Source of the DNA: Acidobacteriota bacterium
GTDB lineage: Bacteria > Acidobacteriota > Terriglobia > Bryobacterales > Bryobacteraceae
Length of the DNA: 64,000 bases
NCBI GenBank assembly: GCA_025352795.1
Contig: JANXSF010000007.1
Location: 1-64,000, forward strand
Reading direction: 5' to 3'
The position numbers and the translations under genes were made by a program. The first letter of the stretch is position 1; each line of letters starts with the position of its first letter. Positions 44,113 to 53,769 of this stretch are shown piece by piece. Below the pieces are notes generated by a model that worked only from the letters and a program-made list of their open reading frames with translations, did no database searches and was not told the origin of the DNA.

Positions 44113-45297
44113 ATGGCAACCAGGCGCATTGGTATTTTAACCGGAGGCGGTGACGTACCCGGCCTCAATTCTGTCATCAAGAGTGTAGTTTATAGAGGCA
44201 GTGAACTGGGAATGCAAGTGATTGGCATTCGTCGAGGATGGGAAGGTTTAACCCACGTCAATTTCGACGATGAAGCCAGCCGCACCCGCTATATTCTTCC
44301 ACTGGATCGCACCAACACTCGAACAATTGACCGCACCGGTGGTACATATCTGCACTCCAGTCGAACGAATCCTTCCAAGATGAAGAAGGTTGCCGCTCAT
44401 TTGAATGCAGCGGATTATCCTACCAGCGAAGTGACCAAAGGCGGCGTCACCAACACTGTGTATGACGTTTCTAAGACCGTGTTAAAGAATCTGGAAACAC
44501 TGCAATTGGATTACCTAATTGCCATTGGCGGCGACGATACGCTTAGCTATGCAGCCACATTAGATAAGTTGGGTGTGAAAGTTATTTCCATTCCCAAGAC
44601 CATGGATAACGATGTTCGCAACACCGAATATTGCATTGGTTTTTCAACGGCCATCAGCCGCGCTACCGACGCCATTCAACGACAGCGGACAACCGTTGGT
44701 TCGCACGAAAGGGTGGGTGTGTTCCGCATTTTTGGACGCGATGCCGGATACACTGCGCTCTATACGGCTTACGTTAATTCACTTCGTTGCGGCATCCCCG
44801 AATTCAAGTTCGATAAAGAAAAGATGATTGAACTGATCCTGAAAGACAAGCGCAATAATCCCAGCAATTACGCCCTTGTGGTACTCAGTGAAGGTGCCGA
44901 ATGGGTGGGCTACGAAGCCACGGAGTACGGTGAGCCCGATGCTTACGGCCATCGTAAGAAAGCGAATGTCGGCGAAAGTTTTGCTGATCTGATTAAGAAG
45001 GTTTCCGGCGAAGAAACTATCGCCAGCGATCTGACCTACGACCTTCGTTCCGGCAGTCCTGATTTTGTGGATAAGCTGATTGCAGGCACATTCGGGAACA
45101 TGGCGCTAGATGCCATTGTAGAAGGCAAAAGTGGCTTGATGACGGCGATCAATCATGGTTGTTATGCCATGGTTCCCATTCCAGATCCGAAGCTTGGGCC
45201 GCGCAAAGTGGAGCTGGACACTATGTACAATCGCGAACGTTTTCGTCCGAATTACTCAAACAAGTTGGGACTGCCCATCTTTTTAACTAAGGCATAA
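44113..45297 (+). CDS. 6-phosphofructokinase with PPi-type residues
   Basis: This enzyme phosphorylates fructose 6-phosphate at C1 in glycolysis. It has 394 residues, with GGGDVPGLN at the start. The donor-site motif is GGDDT (139-143) rather than the GGDGS of ATP enzymes, and the catalytic loop reads PKTMDND (161-167) rather than PGTIDND. Asp142 and Lys162 occupy the positions (Gly104 and Gly124 in E. coli PfkA) that distinguish pyrophosphate-dependent enzymes, so PPi use, and hence reversibility, is likely; this is inference. AGGAA precedes the ATG. The next gene begins right after the stop. Confidence 0.92.
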   Translation: MATRRIGILTGGGDVPGLNSVIKSVVYRGSELGMQVIGIRRGWEGLTHVNFDDEASRTRYILPLDRTNTRTIDRTGGTYLHSSRTNPSKMKKVAAHLNAADYPTSEVTKGGVTNTVYDVSKTVLKNLETLQLDYLIAIGGDDTLSYAATLDKLGVKVISIPKTMDNDVRNTEYCIGFSTAISRATDAIQRQRTTVGSHERVGVFRIFGRDAGYTALYTAYVNSLRCGIPEFKFDKEKMIELILKDKRNNPSNYALVVLSEGAEWVGYEATEYGEPDAYGHRKKANVGESFADLIKKVSGEETIASDLTYDLRSGSPDFVDKLIAGTFGNMALDAIVEGKSGLMTAINHGCYAMVPIPDPKLGPRKVELDTMYNRERFRPNYSNKLGLPIFLTKA

Positions 45298-45948
45298 ATG
45301 TCCTGGCTTGACCACTTCACTGGGAAAAAGCCGAAAACTCTGGAACTGACGGCGGATTTGCGAGAGCAGATCCGCCGGACTTTTAATGAGGCTGCCACGG
45401 ATGAAGAACATTTTCCTTCCACCATTGACCCTCGTATCTATCACGTTAAATTGATTGCCGAATACCTTGGTGATTTGAACGGTAAGCGGGTTCTGGATGC
45501 AGGTTGTGGCAAGGGTCGGTTCGCCAGAATCGTAAAAGATCGTAACCTTCAAGCCGCCGTGCATTGCATGGATCTGGCGGAAGCTATGCTGCAATATGCG
45601 CCAACAGATTTGCAACGATGCGCCGGTTCCCTTACGGCATTGCCGTACCGAACGGAATGCTTCGACGCTGCCTACGCTACAGAGAGTTTGGAACATGCTG
45701 TGGAAATTGAAAAAGCAGTTGACGAACTTTGTAGAGTGGTGAAGCCACGTGGCCGCATCGTAGTGATCGATAAAAATGTGGAGCACTGGGGCAAGCTCAA
45801 CACGCCACTTTGGGAGCGCTGGTTTAGTCGGGAAGAGATGGAGAAAATGCTTCGCAAGCACTGTCGCACAGTGAGCAGCATGCCCATTAGCTACTGGGAA
45901 GATGTGGCCCCAGATGGCATGTTTCTAGCCTGGCTGGCTGAGAAGTGA
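45298..45948 (+). CDS. SAM-dependent methyltransferase (class I)
   Basis: This 216-residue protein has motif I VLDAGCGKGRFA (near residues 63-74), then the acidic end of strand 2 at CMDLAEAML, and a later strand PRGRIVVIDKN. It is the Methyltransf_11 type, where small molecules, quinones or tRNA may be targets; none can be assigned. The ATG follows the phosphofructokinase stop with no gap, so they are cotranscribed. There are no membrane segments. Confidence 0.88.
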   Translation: MSWLDHFTGKKPKTLELTADLREQIRRTFNEAATDEEHFPSTIDPRIYHVKLIAEYLGDLNGKRVLDAGCGKGRFARIVKDRNLQAAVHCMDLAEAMLQYAPTDLQRCAGSLTALPYRTECFDAAYATESLEHAVEIEKAVDELCRVVKPRGRIVVIDKNVEHWGKLNTPLWERWFSREEMEKMLRKHCRTVSSMPISYWEDVAPDGMFLAWLAEK

Positions 45949-45985
45949 AAATCCGGGATCTGATTCGACTTTTGGAGTCTGATGG

Positions 45986-46207
45986 ATGATTACCTATACA
46001 GTGATTTTTGAAAAAGGCCCTTCCTCTTGGGGTGCCTACGTCCCCGATCTTCCAGGCGTCATCGCTACTGGGATTTCGTGGGAGGAGGTGGAAGTATTGA
46101 TCCGCGAAGCAATCGAATTTCATCTTGAAGGATTAAACGAAGAAGGCTATCCCATTCCAAAACCAACTAGCTTCGCAGGTGTGGCTGAGATTCACCCCGC
46201 ACCTTGA
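45986..46207 (+). CDS. HicB-like antitoxin fold, no HicA partner
   Basis: This 73-residue protein has MITYTVIFEKGPSSWGAYVPDLPGV and ends EEGYPIPKPTSFAGVAEI, the partial RNase H fold of HicB-type antitoxins. No HicA toxin gene (small dsRBD-like) is present in the flanks, so it is orphan, as is common for this fold. An ATG 7 bases after its stop begins the DUF2442 gene. It may regulate another locus or be inactive. Confidence 0.75.
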   Translation: MITYTVIFEKGPSSWGAYVPDLPGVIATGISWEEVEVLIREAIEFHLEGLNEEGYPIPKPTSFAGVAEIHPAP

Positions 46208-46213
46208 AATAGA

Positions 46214-46483
46214 ATGGACACTTCCCTTTCTAATTCTGGAGAACGCGTGCGAGACGTACACTTCAGCGACGATGCGCTGGCCGTAGACCTTTTAGACGGG
46301 CGTACAATTACTGTTCCACTTACCTGGTATCCCCGACTCATGAACGCTACGCCTGAGCAACGCTCTCGTTGGAAAGTAAGCGGAGCAGGATATGGGATTC
46401 ACTGCCCGGACATTGACGAAGACTTGAGTACAGCAGGTCTTTTGCGTGGGGCACCAGCAGCCCCTTGTCGCGGCAAATCCTAA
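46214..46483 (+). CDS. DUF2442 protein
   Basis: This 89-residue protein has FSDDALAVDLLDGRTITVPLTWYPRL followed by RWKVSGAGYGIHCPDIDEDLSTAGLL, the characteristic DUF2442 core. The family is usually encoded beside a DUF4160 partner and has toxin-antitoxin-like distribution; here no DUF4160 gene is seen, only the HicB-like gene 6 bases upstream. The stop TAA (46481-46483) overlaps the stop of the convergent DUF1569 gene. Confidence 0.8.
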   Translation: MDTSLSNSGERVRDVHFSDDALAVDLLDGRTITVPLTWYPRLMNATPEQRSRWKVSGAGYGIHCPDIDEDLSTAGLLRGAPAAPCRGKS

Positions 46484-46938
46484 AGTCCGAACTGGCGCAG
46501 ATGATGGTCCAAGTGAAGGTAGGCCCAGCGGTCCCACTCCCAATCCGTCATCGTCCCGAAAATGGGGTGGGGCGGCGGAGTGTACTGACGCGGTTGCTTG
46601 CAAAATCGGTCCAGGTAAACAAGTAATAACTGACGATCTTTTTGAAACTCTTGCGGTTTGGTTCCGCCCAATTGTTGATCCATTTCAGGGCGGGTTGGCA
46701 CTCCTTTGGGCCAGGGGATCGGCAATCGAAGCGCCACGTGCTTGATCACGTTTCTTTGAAACCATACGCCCGTCTGGCTGCCCCCTTTTTCACCGGTGGT
46801 CAACCGGAACGAGTCCGTAAGATGACAAAGCATCTGACTAACAGACATGTTGCCCCACCGCCTTTGAGACTGAGGCGTTAAGGCGGTTAGACGACTGCGC
46901 ACTTCCTGCAAGTTGGCATTGTTTTGGAGCGTTTTCAT
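46480..46938 (-). CDS. DUF1569 (DinB-like) protein
   Basis: This 152-residue protein has SVSQMLCHLTDSFRLTTGE near the start and FGTMTDWEWDRWAYLHLDHHLRQFGL at the end. The spaced histidines suggest a DinB-type four-helix metal site. Start at the ATG at 46938, one base after the stop of the upstream gene (TAATATG), so it is translationally linked to the LssY_C gene. The function of DUF1569 is unknown; thiol transfer is only a family-level guess. Confidence 0.82.
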   Translation of the reverse strand: MKTLQNNANLQEVRSRLTALTPQSQRRWGNMSVSQMLCHLTDSFRLTTGEKGGSQTGVWFQRNVIKHVALRLPIPWPKGVPTRPEMDQQLGGTKPQEFQKDRQLLLVYLDRFCKQPRQYTPPPHPIFGTMTDWEWDRWAYLHLDHHLRQFGL

Positions 46939-46939
46939 A

Positions 46940-49279
46940 TTAGAAAGTGAATGAAAATCCCAAAGTGGTGCGCTGCTGCACAAGCCTGCCTCGGAACTTT
47001 GGCAAGGCAGCGGTTGGGGCGGCTATGTCTCTCTCTTCCAGAGGCACGATGTTAGGCAATGTAAGGGACTTCTTCAGGAAATCTGGACTGCCACTGATGG
47101 TGCTGCGGTAATCCAATTTCACTGTCCAGCGCGGACAAATCCGATATTTAAAGCCTGCGCCTACCTGTGATCCCATTTGGAAAATGCCTCCACCTTCAAG
47201 CGGTGCAGCGTTCCCAAAATTGTATGCGGCATTGATCATGCCCACGTTGTTCAATCCGAACCGGAAAAGCCCACGAGCTTTCTTGAAAGGTGAATCGGAA
47301 AGGTTAACCAACTGCAGCACCGGCCCAGCCGATAAATAAGGCCGCCAACGACTTTCCCGAGGTCGCAAATTCACCAGCGTCGCATAGGAAAATTGTCGAG
47401 TCACTAAACCCGTATCCTGCTCTTCCACTGTTGCTAAATCCGTTGCACCCACGCTGGTTACGCCTTGTAAACCCAAATGAAATTTCCCTCGCTGGTAATG
47501 CAGGCCCAGCTCATGGGAAATATATCGTTGCGAATTCATCGTCACGGAACCCCCGAAGCTGGTTCCTGATTTCACCAAGTTTTCCGCAATCACAGTAAAA
47601 GGATCTGTCGATTGGCCGGGCCGGGGAAAGGGATGGAAAATCCGCACACCTTCAGCCCCGGTACTGCTATTCGCGAATCGCTGAAAACCGATATCCAGGC
47701 TCAGTTCCACTCTTGGCGCTTCCCAAACATTGGGCAAAGCTTCGTCCGGCGGAGGCAGTGGCACAGGTCCTATGAATGAGGAACCCGATGCCAAGCCGTC
47801 AAAAGGGTGAAAGGCTTGGGTCATAATGCCGGTCTGCCGATCTGGACGTTGATCCTTTTCCTGATCTTTATTTTTAAGGTATTGAATGCCAGTGATTAAT
47901 CCGCTGACACCTTGGTAAACCAGGTTCCCTCGCACCACATCGTTCCGAATGGTAAGGAAAGTTTGACGACTGGCGCGCATTGCTGCATTGCCCCGGAATG
48001 GGCCTGGCGGGGGCGCAATGGCTTCGTCAAACCTTCTGGCATTGTTGCAATCGTTCAACCGAATAATAGTGATGGCCCCATCGGTTGCCAGACTCTCCCC
48101 AGTTGCGTTCTTTGAGTCTTTGGGCACCCAGGGCCTTTCCATACTTTCGGCTTCTTCCACGCATCCAGTAAGAATCAGGTCGTTCATTACCTTGGCCCGC
48201 TCATTGTCAATCCGTTGGTCAATGCGATGGTAGAACTTTTGGCCAGCAGAAAAGCTGATGCCAATATCCTGCGTTGAAGATGCTGTCAAAAGCGTATGCC
48301 CTTGCCAGCTTTCCCCGCTATCAAAAATCCGAATATGATGACGCTTGTTAAACGTGTTCATCGCCTTTGATAGGGAAGCCACCGGACGCTTTCCAGCCAA
48401 CATGAGCGTGGACATGGGAGCTTCGTGATAACTCTGATTTTCCGCAAATGCGCGCAACGCCCGATACTTGGAATTCGCCGTCGGCCGATCTGATTCCACC
48501 CAGCCCGCCGCGCTGAACGCCCGCTCAATCGCATCACGAGATCCCACAAAAAGTGTGTTCACGATGTCCGATTCCCGTTTGCCCACCAATGTCCGGGTCC
48601 GCACCGGCATTCTTCGGATGGCACTGCGTAATGCCAACCGATCATCTTCGGTAATGTGCAATCTGTGCGTCGGTTCGTCAAAAGCGTTGTTTACTTTAAG
48701 GGGTTCATTCAACCGCACGCGCAACTCTGTGCCTACGGGAAAGCGGATCTCTGGTTCAGAAAATCGAAGTAACGCCGCCGAAGCAGCACTGGCAAATACC
48801 AGCGCGATGGGGTCCACTGCCGCCAAAGAAGTAATCACTCCACTGCCACGATGCCCTGGCATCTCAGTCGAACGAATGCCGTGAATCTTGCCTTTTTGAT
48901 CCACCCGTTCCCGCGCGTTTTCCACTTCAATCAACTGCGTGCGGATATTGAATTGTTCGCCATTGGGTAGGGCCAGTTGGTCAAATTCAAGAAACAGCAC
49001 AGCCCGTTCCCGCAGTAACCCAATGCCAACTCGTTTCACTTCCCTGATCCTGCCGCGGGCCATGGTCTCCATGGGTAAATAAATCACCCCATCCACCACC
49101 ACTGGCGAACATAAATAAGCTTGAATGGACGCCCCTTCTTGCGAAGAGAAAGAGTTTACTTCTTGCCGCAGACGAAGTTCCAGAATGCTTCCAACCGGAA
49201 TAGTTGCGCCGTGAAGGGTGGCACCCATCACCGCACAAAAAACTAGCGCGCTGTAGTTTTTCCTAGCTTCTTCCGCCAT
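46940..49279 (-). CDS. Exported LssY_C protein with C-terminal beta-barrel
   Basis: This is a 779-residue envelope protein. A short signal peptide (SALVFCAVMGATLHGA) is followed by a region with repeated strands (about 30-200). A LssY C-terminal domain-like segment lies at about 250-400, with ERAFSAAGWVESDRP, APMSTLMLAGKRP and FYHRIDQRIDNERAKV. Then comes a membrane beta-barrel-like tail from about 520 (VELSLDIGFQRFAN) that ends TTLGFSFTF, the outer-membrane insertion signature. This combination is unusual; LssY domains normally sit in PAP2-type membrane proteins. It is followed by DUF1569 in the same transcript. Confidence 0.75.
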   Translation of the reverse strand: MAEEARKNYSALVFCAVMGATLHGATIPVGSILELRLRQEVNSFSSQEGASIQAYLCSPVVVDGVIYLPMETMARGRIREVKRVGIGLLRERAVLFLEFDQLALPNGEQFNIRTQLIEVENARERVDQKGKIHGIRSTEMPGHRGSGVITSLAAVDPIALVFASAASAALLRFSEPEIRFPVGTELRVRLNEPLKVNNAFDEPTHRLHITEDDRLALRSAIRRMPVRTRTLVGKRESDIVNTLFVGSRDAIERAFSAAGWVESDRPTANSKYRALRAFAENQSYHEAPMSTLMLAGKRPVASLSKAMNTFNKRHHIRIFDSGESWQGHTLLTASSTQDIGISFSAGQKFYHRIDQRIDNERAKVMNDLILTGCVEEAESMERPWVPKDSKNATGESLATDGAITIIRLNDCNNARRFDEAIAPPPGPFRGNAAMRASRQTFLTIRNDVVRGNLVYQGVSGLITGIQYLKNKDQEKDQRPDRQTGIMTQAFHPFDGLASGSSFIGPVPLPPPDEALPNVWEAPRVELSLDIGFQRFANSSTGAEGVRIFHPFPRPGQSTDPFTVIAENLVKSGTSFGGSVTMNSQRYISHELGLHYQRGKFHLGLQGVTSVGATDLATVEEQDTGLVTRQFSYATLVNLRPRESRWRPYLSAGPVLQLVNLSDSPFKKARGLFRFGLNNVGMINAAYNFGNAAPLEGGGIFQMGSQVGAGFKYRICPRWTVKLDYRSTISGSPDFLKKSLTLPNIVPLEERDIAAPTAALPKFRGRLVQQRTTLGFSFTF

Positions 49280-49363
49280 GGATCTCCATTCTACAATGCC
49301 AACTTACGAATGCTGACCGGCATAAGTACTGGTACTTGCCAATAAGGTTATCGGCAGAATCGA

Positions 49364-50161
49364 TTAATTGGAGCAGTTTTTCCTCTTGATTTCAAGAGCC
49401 TCCGGCATCCACTTCCCGAACTGCTGAATGCGAGTTTCGTGGCTGGGATGCGTCGACATAAACTGGTTGGGTTGCCCGTGACTCATAGCGGCCATGCGTT
49501 CCCAAACCTTGGGAGCCTCTTCCGGGTCAAAGCAAGCGCGGGTTGCGAAGACCAATCCCATATGATCTGCCTCCGATTCGTGTTCGCGGGAAAATGGCAG
49601 CAGAATCCCATATTGAGCTCCCAGACCCAAAGCCACCATAATGCCCTGTTGCTTAGTAGAGTCCATGCTGGACATGGCCACGCCAGCCGCAATTTCACCC
49701 ATCTGAACTAACTTTTGCTGGGCCATCCGTTCCGCTCCGTGCCGGGCAATGGCATGGGCAATTTCATGACCCATCACAATGGCCAACCCATCATCGGTCT
49801 TAGCCACTGGAATAATACCTGTGTAAACGGCTACTTTGCCTCCCGGCAGACAAAATGCGTTCACTTGGTCAGACACCAGCACGTTGAAATCCCATTGATA
49901 TCCTGGATCTTCAGAAACTTTCGCCAACCGTTCGCCAACGGAACGCACCGTTTGCACCAATTTGCTACTGGCTGGTGCCACCTGCGATTCATGCAGAACT
50001 TGTTGATAAGATTGCAGCCCCATCGCCGCTTCCTGCGTGGGATTGATATCTACTAAATGTTTACGTCCGGTAATGGGCACCGTTTGCCGATGATCAAAGA
50101 AATACCAGACAGCGTAGAGGCCGAAAAGTAATATTGGAAGAAGTTTTATTTTACCGTCCAT
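49364..50161 (-). CDS. M48-family metallopeptidase
   Basis: This is a 265-residue zinc protease of the YcaL/LoiP/BepA type. An N-terminal hydrophobic segment (LLPILLFGLYAVWYFF) may anchor it or act as a signal. The zinc site is HEIAH at residues 132-136 (GHEIAHAIARHG), with the third ligand in HESEADHMG. The family handles quality control of outer-membrane proteins and proteolysis of misfolded exported proteins. It lies between the LssY_C gene and a receptor gene. Confidence 0.9.
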   Translation of the reverse strand: MDGKIKLLPILLFGLYAVWYFFDHRQTVPITGRKHLVDINPTQEAAMGLQSYQQVLHESQVAPASSKLVQTVRSVGERLAKVSEDPGYQWDFNVLVSDQVNAFCLPGGKVAVYTGIIPVAKTDDGLAIVMGHEIAHAIARHGAERMAQQKLVQMGEIAAGVAMSSMDSTKQQGIMVALGLGAQYGILLPFSREHESEADHMGLVFATRACFDPEEAPKVWERMAAMSHGQPNQFMSTHPSHETRIQQFGKWMPEALEIKRKNCSN

Positions 50162-50399
50162 AGATCCTTTTGACTTTCATTTTCATCAGATAGGGTACAT
50201 CGACTGAAGGGGAAATTGCACGTCCGGAATCAGCTTCCGGCTGTAAATTGTGGGATAGCAATGCGTTAGACTAGGGATAAGAATATTTCGGCGTTGAAGG
50301 GAAAGCACTTATTGGCTGGCATTGTTGTCCACCCTCCAAAATAATTAATACGTGAACGCGGCGCTAATAGCGCGTGAACACACACCAAGGATACGTACC

Positions 50400-53243
50400 A
50401 TGAAAATCAATCAAGTCTTGCTGTTGGCGTTTTCGCTGCTGGCAATCCCCATAGCTACCTTCGGACAGGCCTCGGCAATTAACGGTCAAATCACAGGTAC
50501 AATCACCGACGTAACTGGTGCGGCCATTGCTGGTGCCAAAGTCACCGCCGAAAATATCAATACCGGATTCTCTCAATCTGCAGAAACCGAAGCAAGTGGT
50601 CTGTATCGTTTTAACGTGCTGCCCCTGGGCCGCTACAACGTCCGAGTGGAGTCTCCCGGCTTCGCACCGGTTAAGCAGACGGGCATTGAATTGAACGCCG
50701 GTGCCACCGTGACGCAAGATGTCCGCCTGGAACTGAAGGGTGTCACCACAGAAGTGGTGGTTTCCGCATCCTCAGCAGTTATTGACCCCAGCCGCACCGA
50801 TACGGGTCGCAGCTTGTCCAGCTATGTCATCGCCAATCTGCCGCTGGTATCGCGCAACCCTTTCAACTTTATCCTGCAACAGCCCAATGTCACCGGGCGT
50901 GGCAATACCGAATTCGGTGTCCCGCGCAAGGTGAATGCCAATGGTTTCAACGGTCGCATCAATTATCAGTTGGATGGTTCAAACAATACCGAAAGTGATC
51001 GTGCGGGCATTCGCCTGTTGCCTATTTCCAACGAATGGATCGACGAAGTGCAAACCATCAGCAACGGCTTTGCCCCAGAGTTCGGCAACACGGTGGGCAG
51101 CGTGTTCAACACCATTACCAAGTCCGGTTCCAATGACATGCACGGGTCCGCCGCCTATATTTTCCGTCGCACTCCCTTCAGTGCCCGGCCCGCATTGCTG
51201 GCCCCGGAACGTCCTACCCCCGATGTGAATGTGAATGCTTTCAATGCCAGCGCCGGCGGCAGAATCATTCGCGACAAGCTATTCTATTTCGGATCTTATG
51301 AACACGTGGTTCGCGACCTTCCCCAGCCCGTTACCCCAACAGCAGCCGTAATCGCACAGTTGGGCCTGCCCTCTACCTATGCCGACGCCATTCCCTTCAA
51401 GCAAAAAGTGACCTTCTTTTTGGCCAAAGCAGATTGGCAGATCAATTCCAAAAACCGGCTTTCCATTCGCTATAACGGTCACCAAAACGATTCCCCATTC
51501 AACAATGGTGGTGGGCTTACGCTGGTTTCACAAACCTACAATTTCGTAGATCGGTCCCATGCCGGAGCAGTGCAGTTGATCTCTGTGATTTCGTCCAGAG
51601 CAGTGAACGAACTTCGAATTCAGATTCCTAACCGTGCCCAACAACAGAACACTTTTGAAGCCAATGTAGCCGGACCTTCCATTTCTGTTTCCGGCGTGGC
51701 CAACTTCGGCAATTCCCCCAATACCGGCTTTCTGTATCAGGAACGGACGCCAGAAATCAACGAAAACTTCAGCTACAACCATGACCGTCATTCGCTAAAG
51801 GTGGGCACCTCCATTCGCTGGATTCGTGATATTCAAACCCAGGCCGTCAGCGCCACCTACACCTTTCCGAACATCGCCGCCTACCTTGCTGCGGTCTCCG
51901 GTGCCACACCCAAAAGCTACTCGGCATTTGCTCAAAGCATTGGCAACCCGTCTATCAGCTACAATTCCCGCTTCGCCGGATTCTACGGGCAAGATACGTG
52001 GAAGCCGCTGAAGAACGTTACGCTGACTTACGGCCTTCGTTACGACGTGTTCAGCCCTCCGGCTGCCAATTCCGCATCTCCGCTGGCATCGTCCAAGAGT
52101 TTCCGCACTGACAAGAACAACGTTGCTCCACGCTTAGGCGCCGCTGTCGGGCTGGGCAAATGGGTGCTGCGCGCTAGTGGCGGCGTTTTCTTCGATCCTT
52201 TCCAGACCGATCAATATCGCAAATCAATCCTGCAGAATGGTTCGCCTATTTTCTTTTCGATCAACGTGCCCCCAACATCGGCCATCGCTCCGTCCTATCC
52301 CAATGTGTTCACCGGAATCCCCACCGGATTTGCGCTTTCGGCACAGGATGTAAACACGGTCTCGCCTGATTTTTCAAGTTTATATTCGGTGAACGGCAAC
52401 GTGTCTATATCGCGGGAACTGGGCACCAGCGCCGGAGTCACCGCCACTTACCTCTATACCCGTGGCAACAAGCTGGCGGTCTGGAGCAATCGCAATCTGA
52501 TTCCCAATGGCAGCTTCCTAGCCGATGGCCGCACCATTTTTGGCGCAGCCCGGGCCAACACTTCCTTCAACAACATCATCGTCGCAGAATCAGTGGGGCA
52601 GTCCACTTATAACGGTATGAACCTGACGTTCAACAAGCGCTTCGCCCGTGGTTTGGACGGCTTCGCCACCTGGACCTGGTCGCATTCCATTGACGATGCC
52701 CCGGAACAAAACAACATTGATTCCGGTGCCAATTTCTTATCCGACATCACCAACCGTCGTCGCGACAGAGGGAATTCGTTAACTGATCGTCGCCATGCTT
52801 TTAACGGCAACCTGGTTTGGAATACATCCACCATGGTTTCGTCAAAGCCAGTTCGATATATATTGAGCAACAACCGCATTGCGCTGCTATTTAATGCGCA
52901 AAGTGGTGAAAACTTCAACCTGGGCGGCAATCGAATTTTGAACGGAGATACATCAGCCGGTGCAGCATTCCAACGTCCGCTATATGTGGGTCGCAACACA
53001 GTGATGGCACCAGCCACGTATGAATTGAATGTACGCTATTCCAGAATTTTCCCAATCGGAGAACGCTGGAAGCCGGAGTTCTTTTTCGAGTCGACGAACA
53101 TTCTGAATCATACGAATGTGACTGGGTTGAACGTGACCACAAGCGTGGATACGGCAGGTGCAGTACTAACTCCTGCAACCCGTGCGTGGACCACAGCGTT
53201 GGATCAACGATTGGTTCAGTTTGGATTGAAGCTGTCTTTCTAA
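50400..53243 (+). CDS. TonB-dependent receptor, Oar-like (second copy)
   Basis: This is a 947-residue outer-membrane receptor. The start is the ATG at 50400, preceded by AAGGA; an open frame 48 bases further upstream is unlikely. A signal peptide (MKINQVLLLAFSLLAIPIATF) is followed by the carboxypeptidase-regulatory-like domain (about 25-110, GQITGTITDVTGAAIAGAKV), the plug, and a long barrel ending in LVQFGLKLSF. Its architecture parallels the receptor at 36797-40111, and the pair flanks an unrelated block. Transport substrate unknown. Confidence 0.93.
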   Translation: MKINQVLLLAFSLLAIPIATFGQASAINGQITGTITDVTGAAIAGAKVTAENINTGFSQSAETEASGLYRFNVLPLGRYNVRVESPGFAPVKQTGIELNAGATVTQDVRLELKGVTTEVVVSASSAVIDPSRTDTGRSLSSYVIANLPLVSRNPFNFILQQPNVTGRGNTEFGVPRKVNANGFNGRINYQLDGSNNTESDRAGIRLLPISNEWIDEVQTISNGFAPEFGNTVGSVFNTITKSGSNDMHGSAAYIFRRTPFSARPALLAPERPTPDVNVNAFNASAGGRIIRDKLFYFGSYEHVVRDLPQPVTPTAAVIAQLGLPSTYADAIPFKQKVTFFLAKADWQINSKNRLSIRYNGHQNDSPFNNGGGLTLVSQTYNFVDRSHAGAVQLISVISSRAVNELRIQIPNRAQQQNTFEANVAGPSISVSGVANFGNSPNTGFLYQERTPEINENFSYNHDRHSLKVGTSIRWIRDIQTQAVSATYTFPNIAAYLAAVSGATPKSYSAFAQSIGNPSISYNSRFAGFYGQDTWKPLKNVTLTYGLRYDVFSPPAANSASPLASSKSFRTDKNNVAPRLGAAVGLGKWVLRASGGVFFDPFQTDQYRKSILQNGSPIFFSINVPPTSAIAPSYPNVFTGIPTGFALSAQDVNTVSPDFSSLYSVNGNVSISRELGTSAGVTATYLYTRGNKLAVWSNRNLIPNGSFLADGRTIFGAARANTSFNNIIVAESVGQSTYNGMNLTFNKRFARGLDGFATWTWSHSIDDAPEQNNIDSGANFLSDITNRRRDRGNSLTDRRHAFNGNLVWNTSTMVSSKPVRYILSNNRIALLFNAQSGENFNLGGNRILNGDTSAGAAFQRPLYVGRNTVMAPATYELNVRYSRIFPIGERWKPEFFFESTNILNHTNVTGLNVTTSVDTAGAVLTPATRAWTTALDQRLVQFGLKLSF

Positions 53244-53263
53244 GCTGAGTAGAAGCTCAACGC

Positions 53264-53644
53264 CTATATGGCAGAAGCTCGTTTGGGATGCCCCATCGAC
53301 TCTGCCATATAGTTCACTATTCTTACCATTTCCTGCAATAAAACTGCGGAAAGTTGATTTGGTCCAAGCCTGGAAGCATCGTAAAAGGCTTGCACAGCGC
53401 GATAATAAATGCGGATCATGCAATGATCCACGCTATCTTCACCCTCCGACCGGAACTCATTGCCATTTCGCATCATGTAGGAAATTAAACGGTAATCGCG
53501 TTCCACCGCCACAGCTTCCACGGCCCCCGCAACATCCAGTCCTTCCAGCTTACGACCATGTCCACCAGTAATCAGGATCAGCCGACAGGCATAACAGAAC
53601 CAGGCGATTAGCGGTAAAAATGAAACTATGGCAATGGTTCCCAA
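53264..53644 (-). CDS. Small membrane-anchored protein, unknown
   Basis: I do not recognise this 126-residue protein. The first 25 residues (MGTIAIVSFLPLIAWFCYACRLILI) form one hydrophobic anchor. The rest is charged and helical, for example EAVAVERDYRLISYMMRN and LSAVLLQEMVRIVNYMAES. It converges with the receptor gene (20-base gap). The bases upstream (53645-53769) contain no obvious regulatory site. It may be real, given its stable coding character, but evidence is limited to the open frame and the anchor. Confidence 0.55.
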   Translation of the reverse strand: MGTIAIVSFLPLIAWFCYACRLILITGGHGRKLEGLDVAGAVEAVAVERDYRLISYMMRNGNEFRSEGEDSVDHCMIRIYYRAVQAFYDASRLGPNQLSAVLLQEMVRIVNYMAESMGHPKRASAI

Positions 53645-53769
53645 CTCGAACGCCCTCTCTGGTATTTAGTATCTGCGTTGAGTATAAGAAAGACAGCCTT
53701 CAGGCTCAAGGGAAATCGGTAGTGATAGGTGCCGATTGCTATTGTCCTACTACGCAGGCGTGGGCCGTA

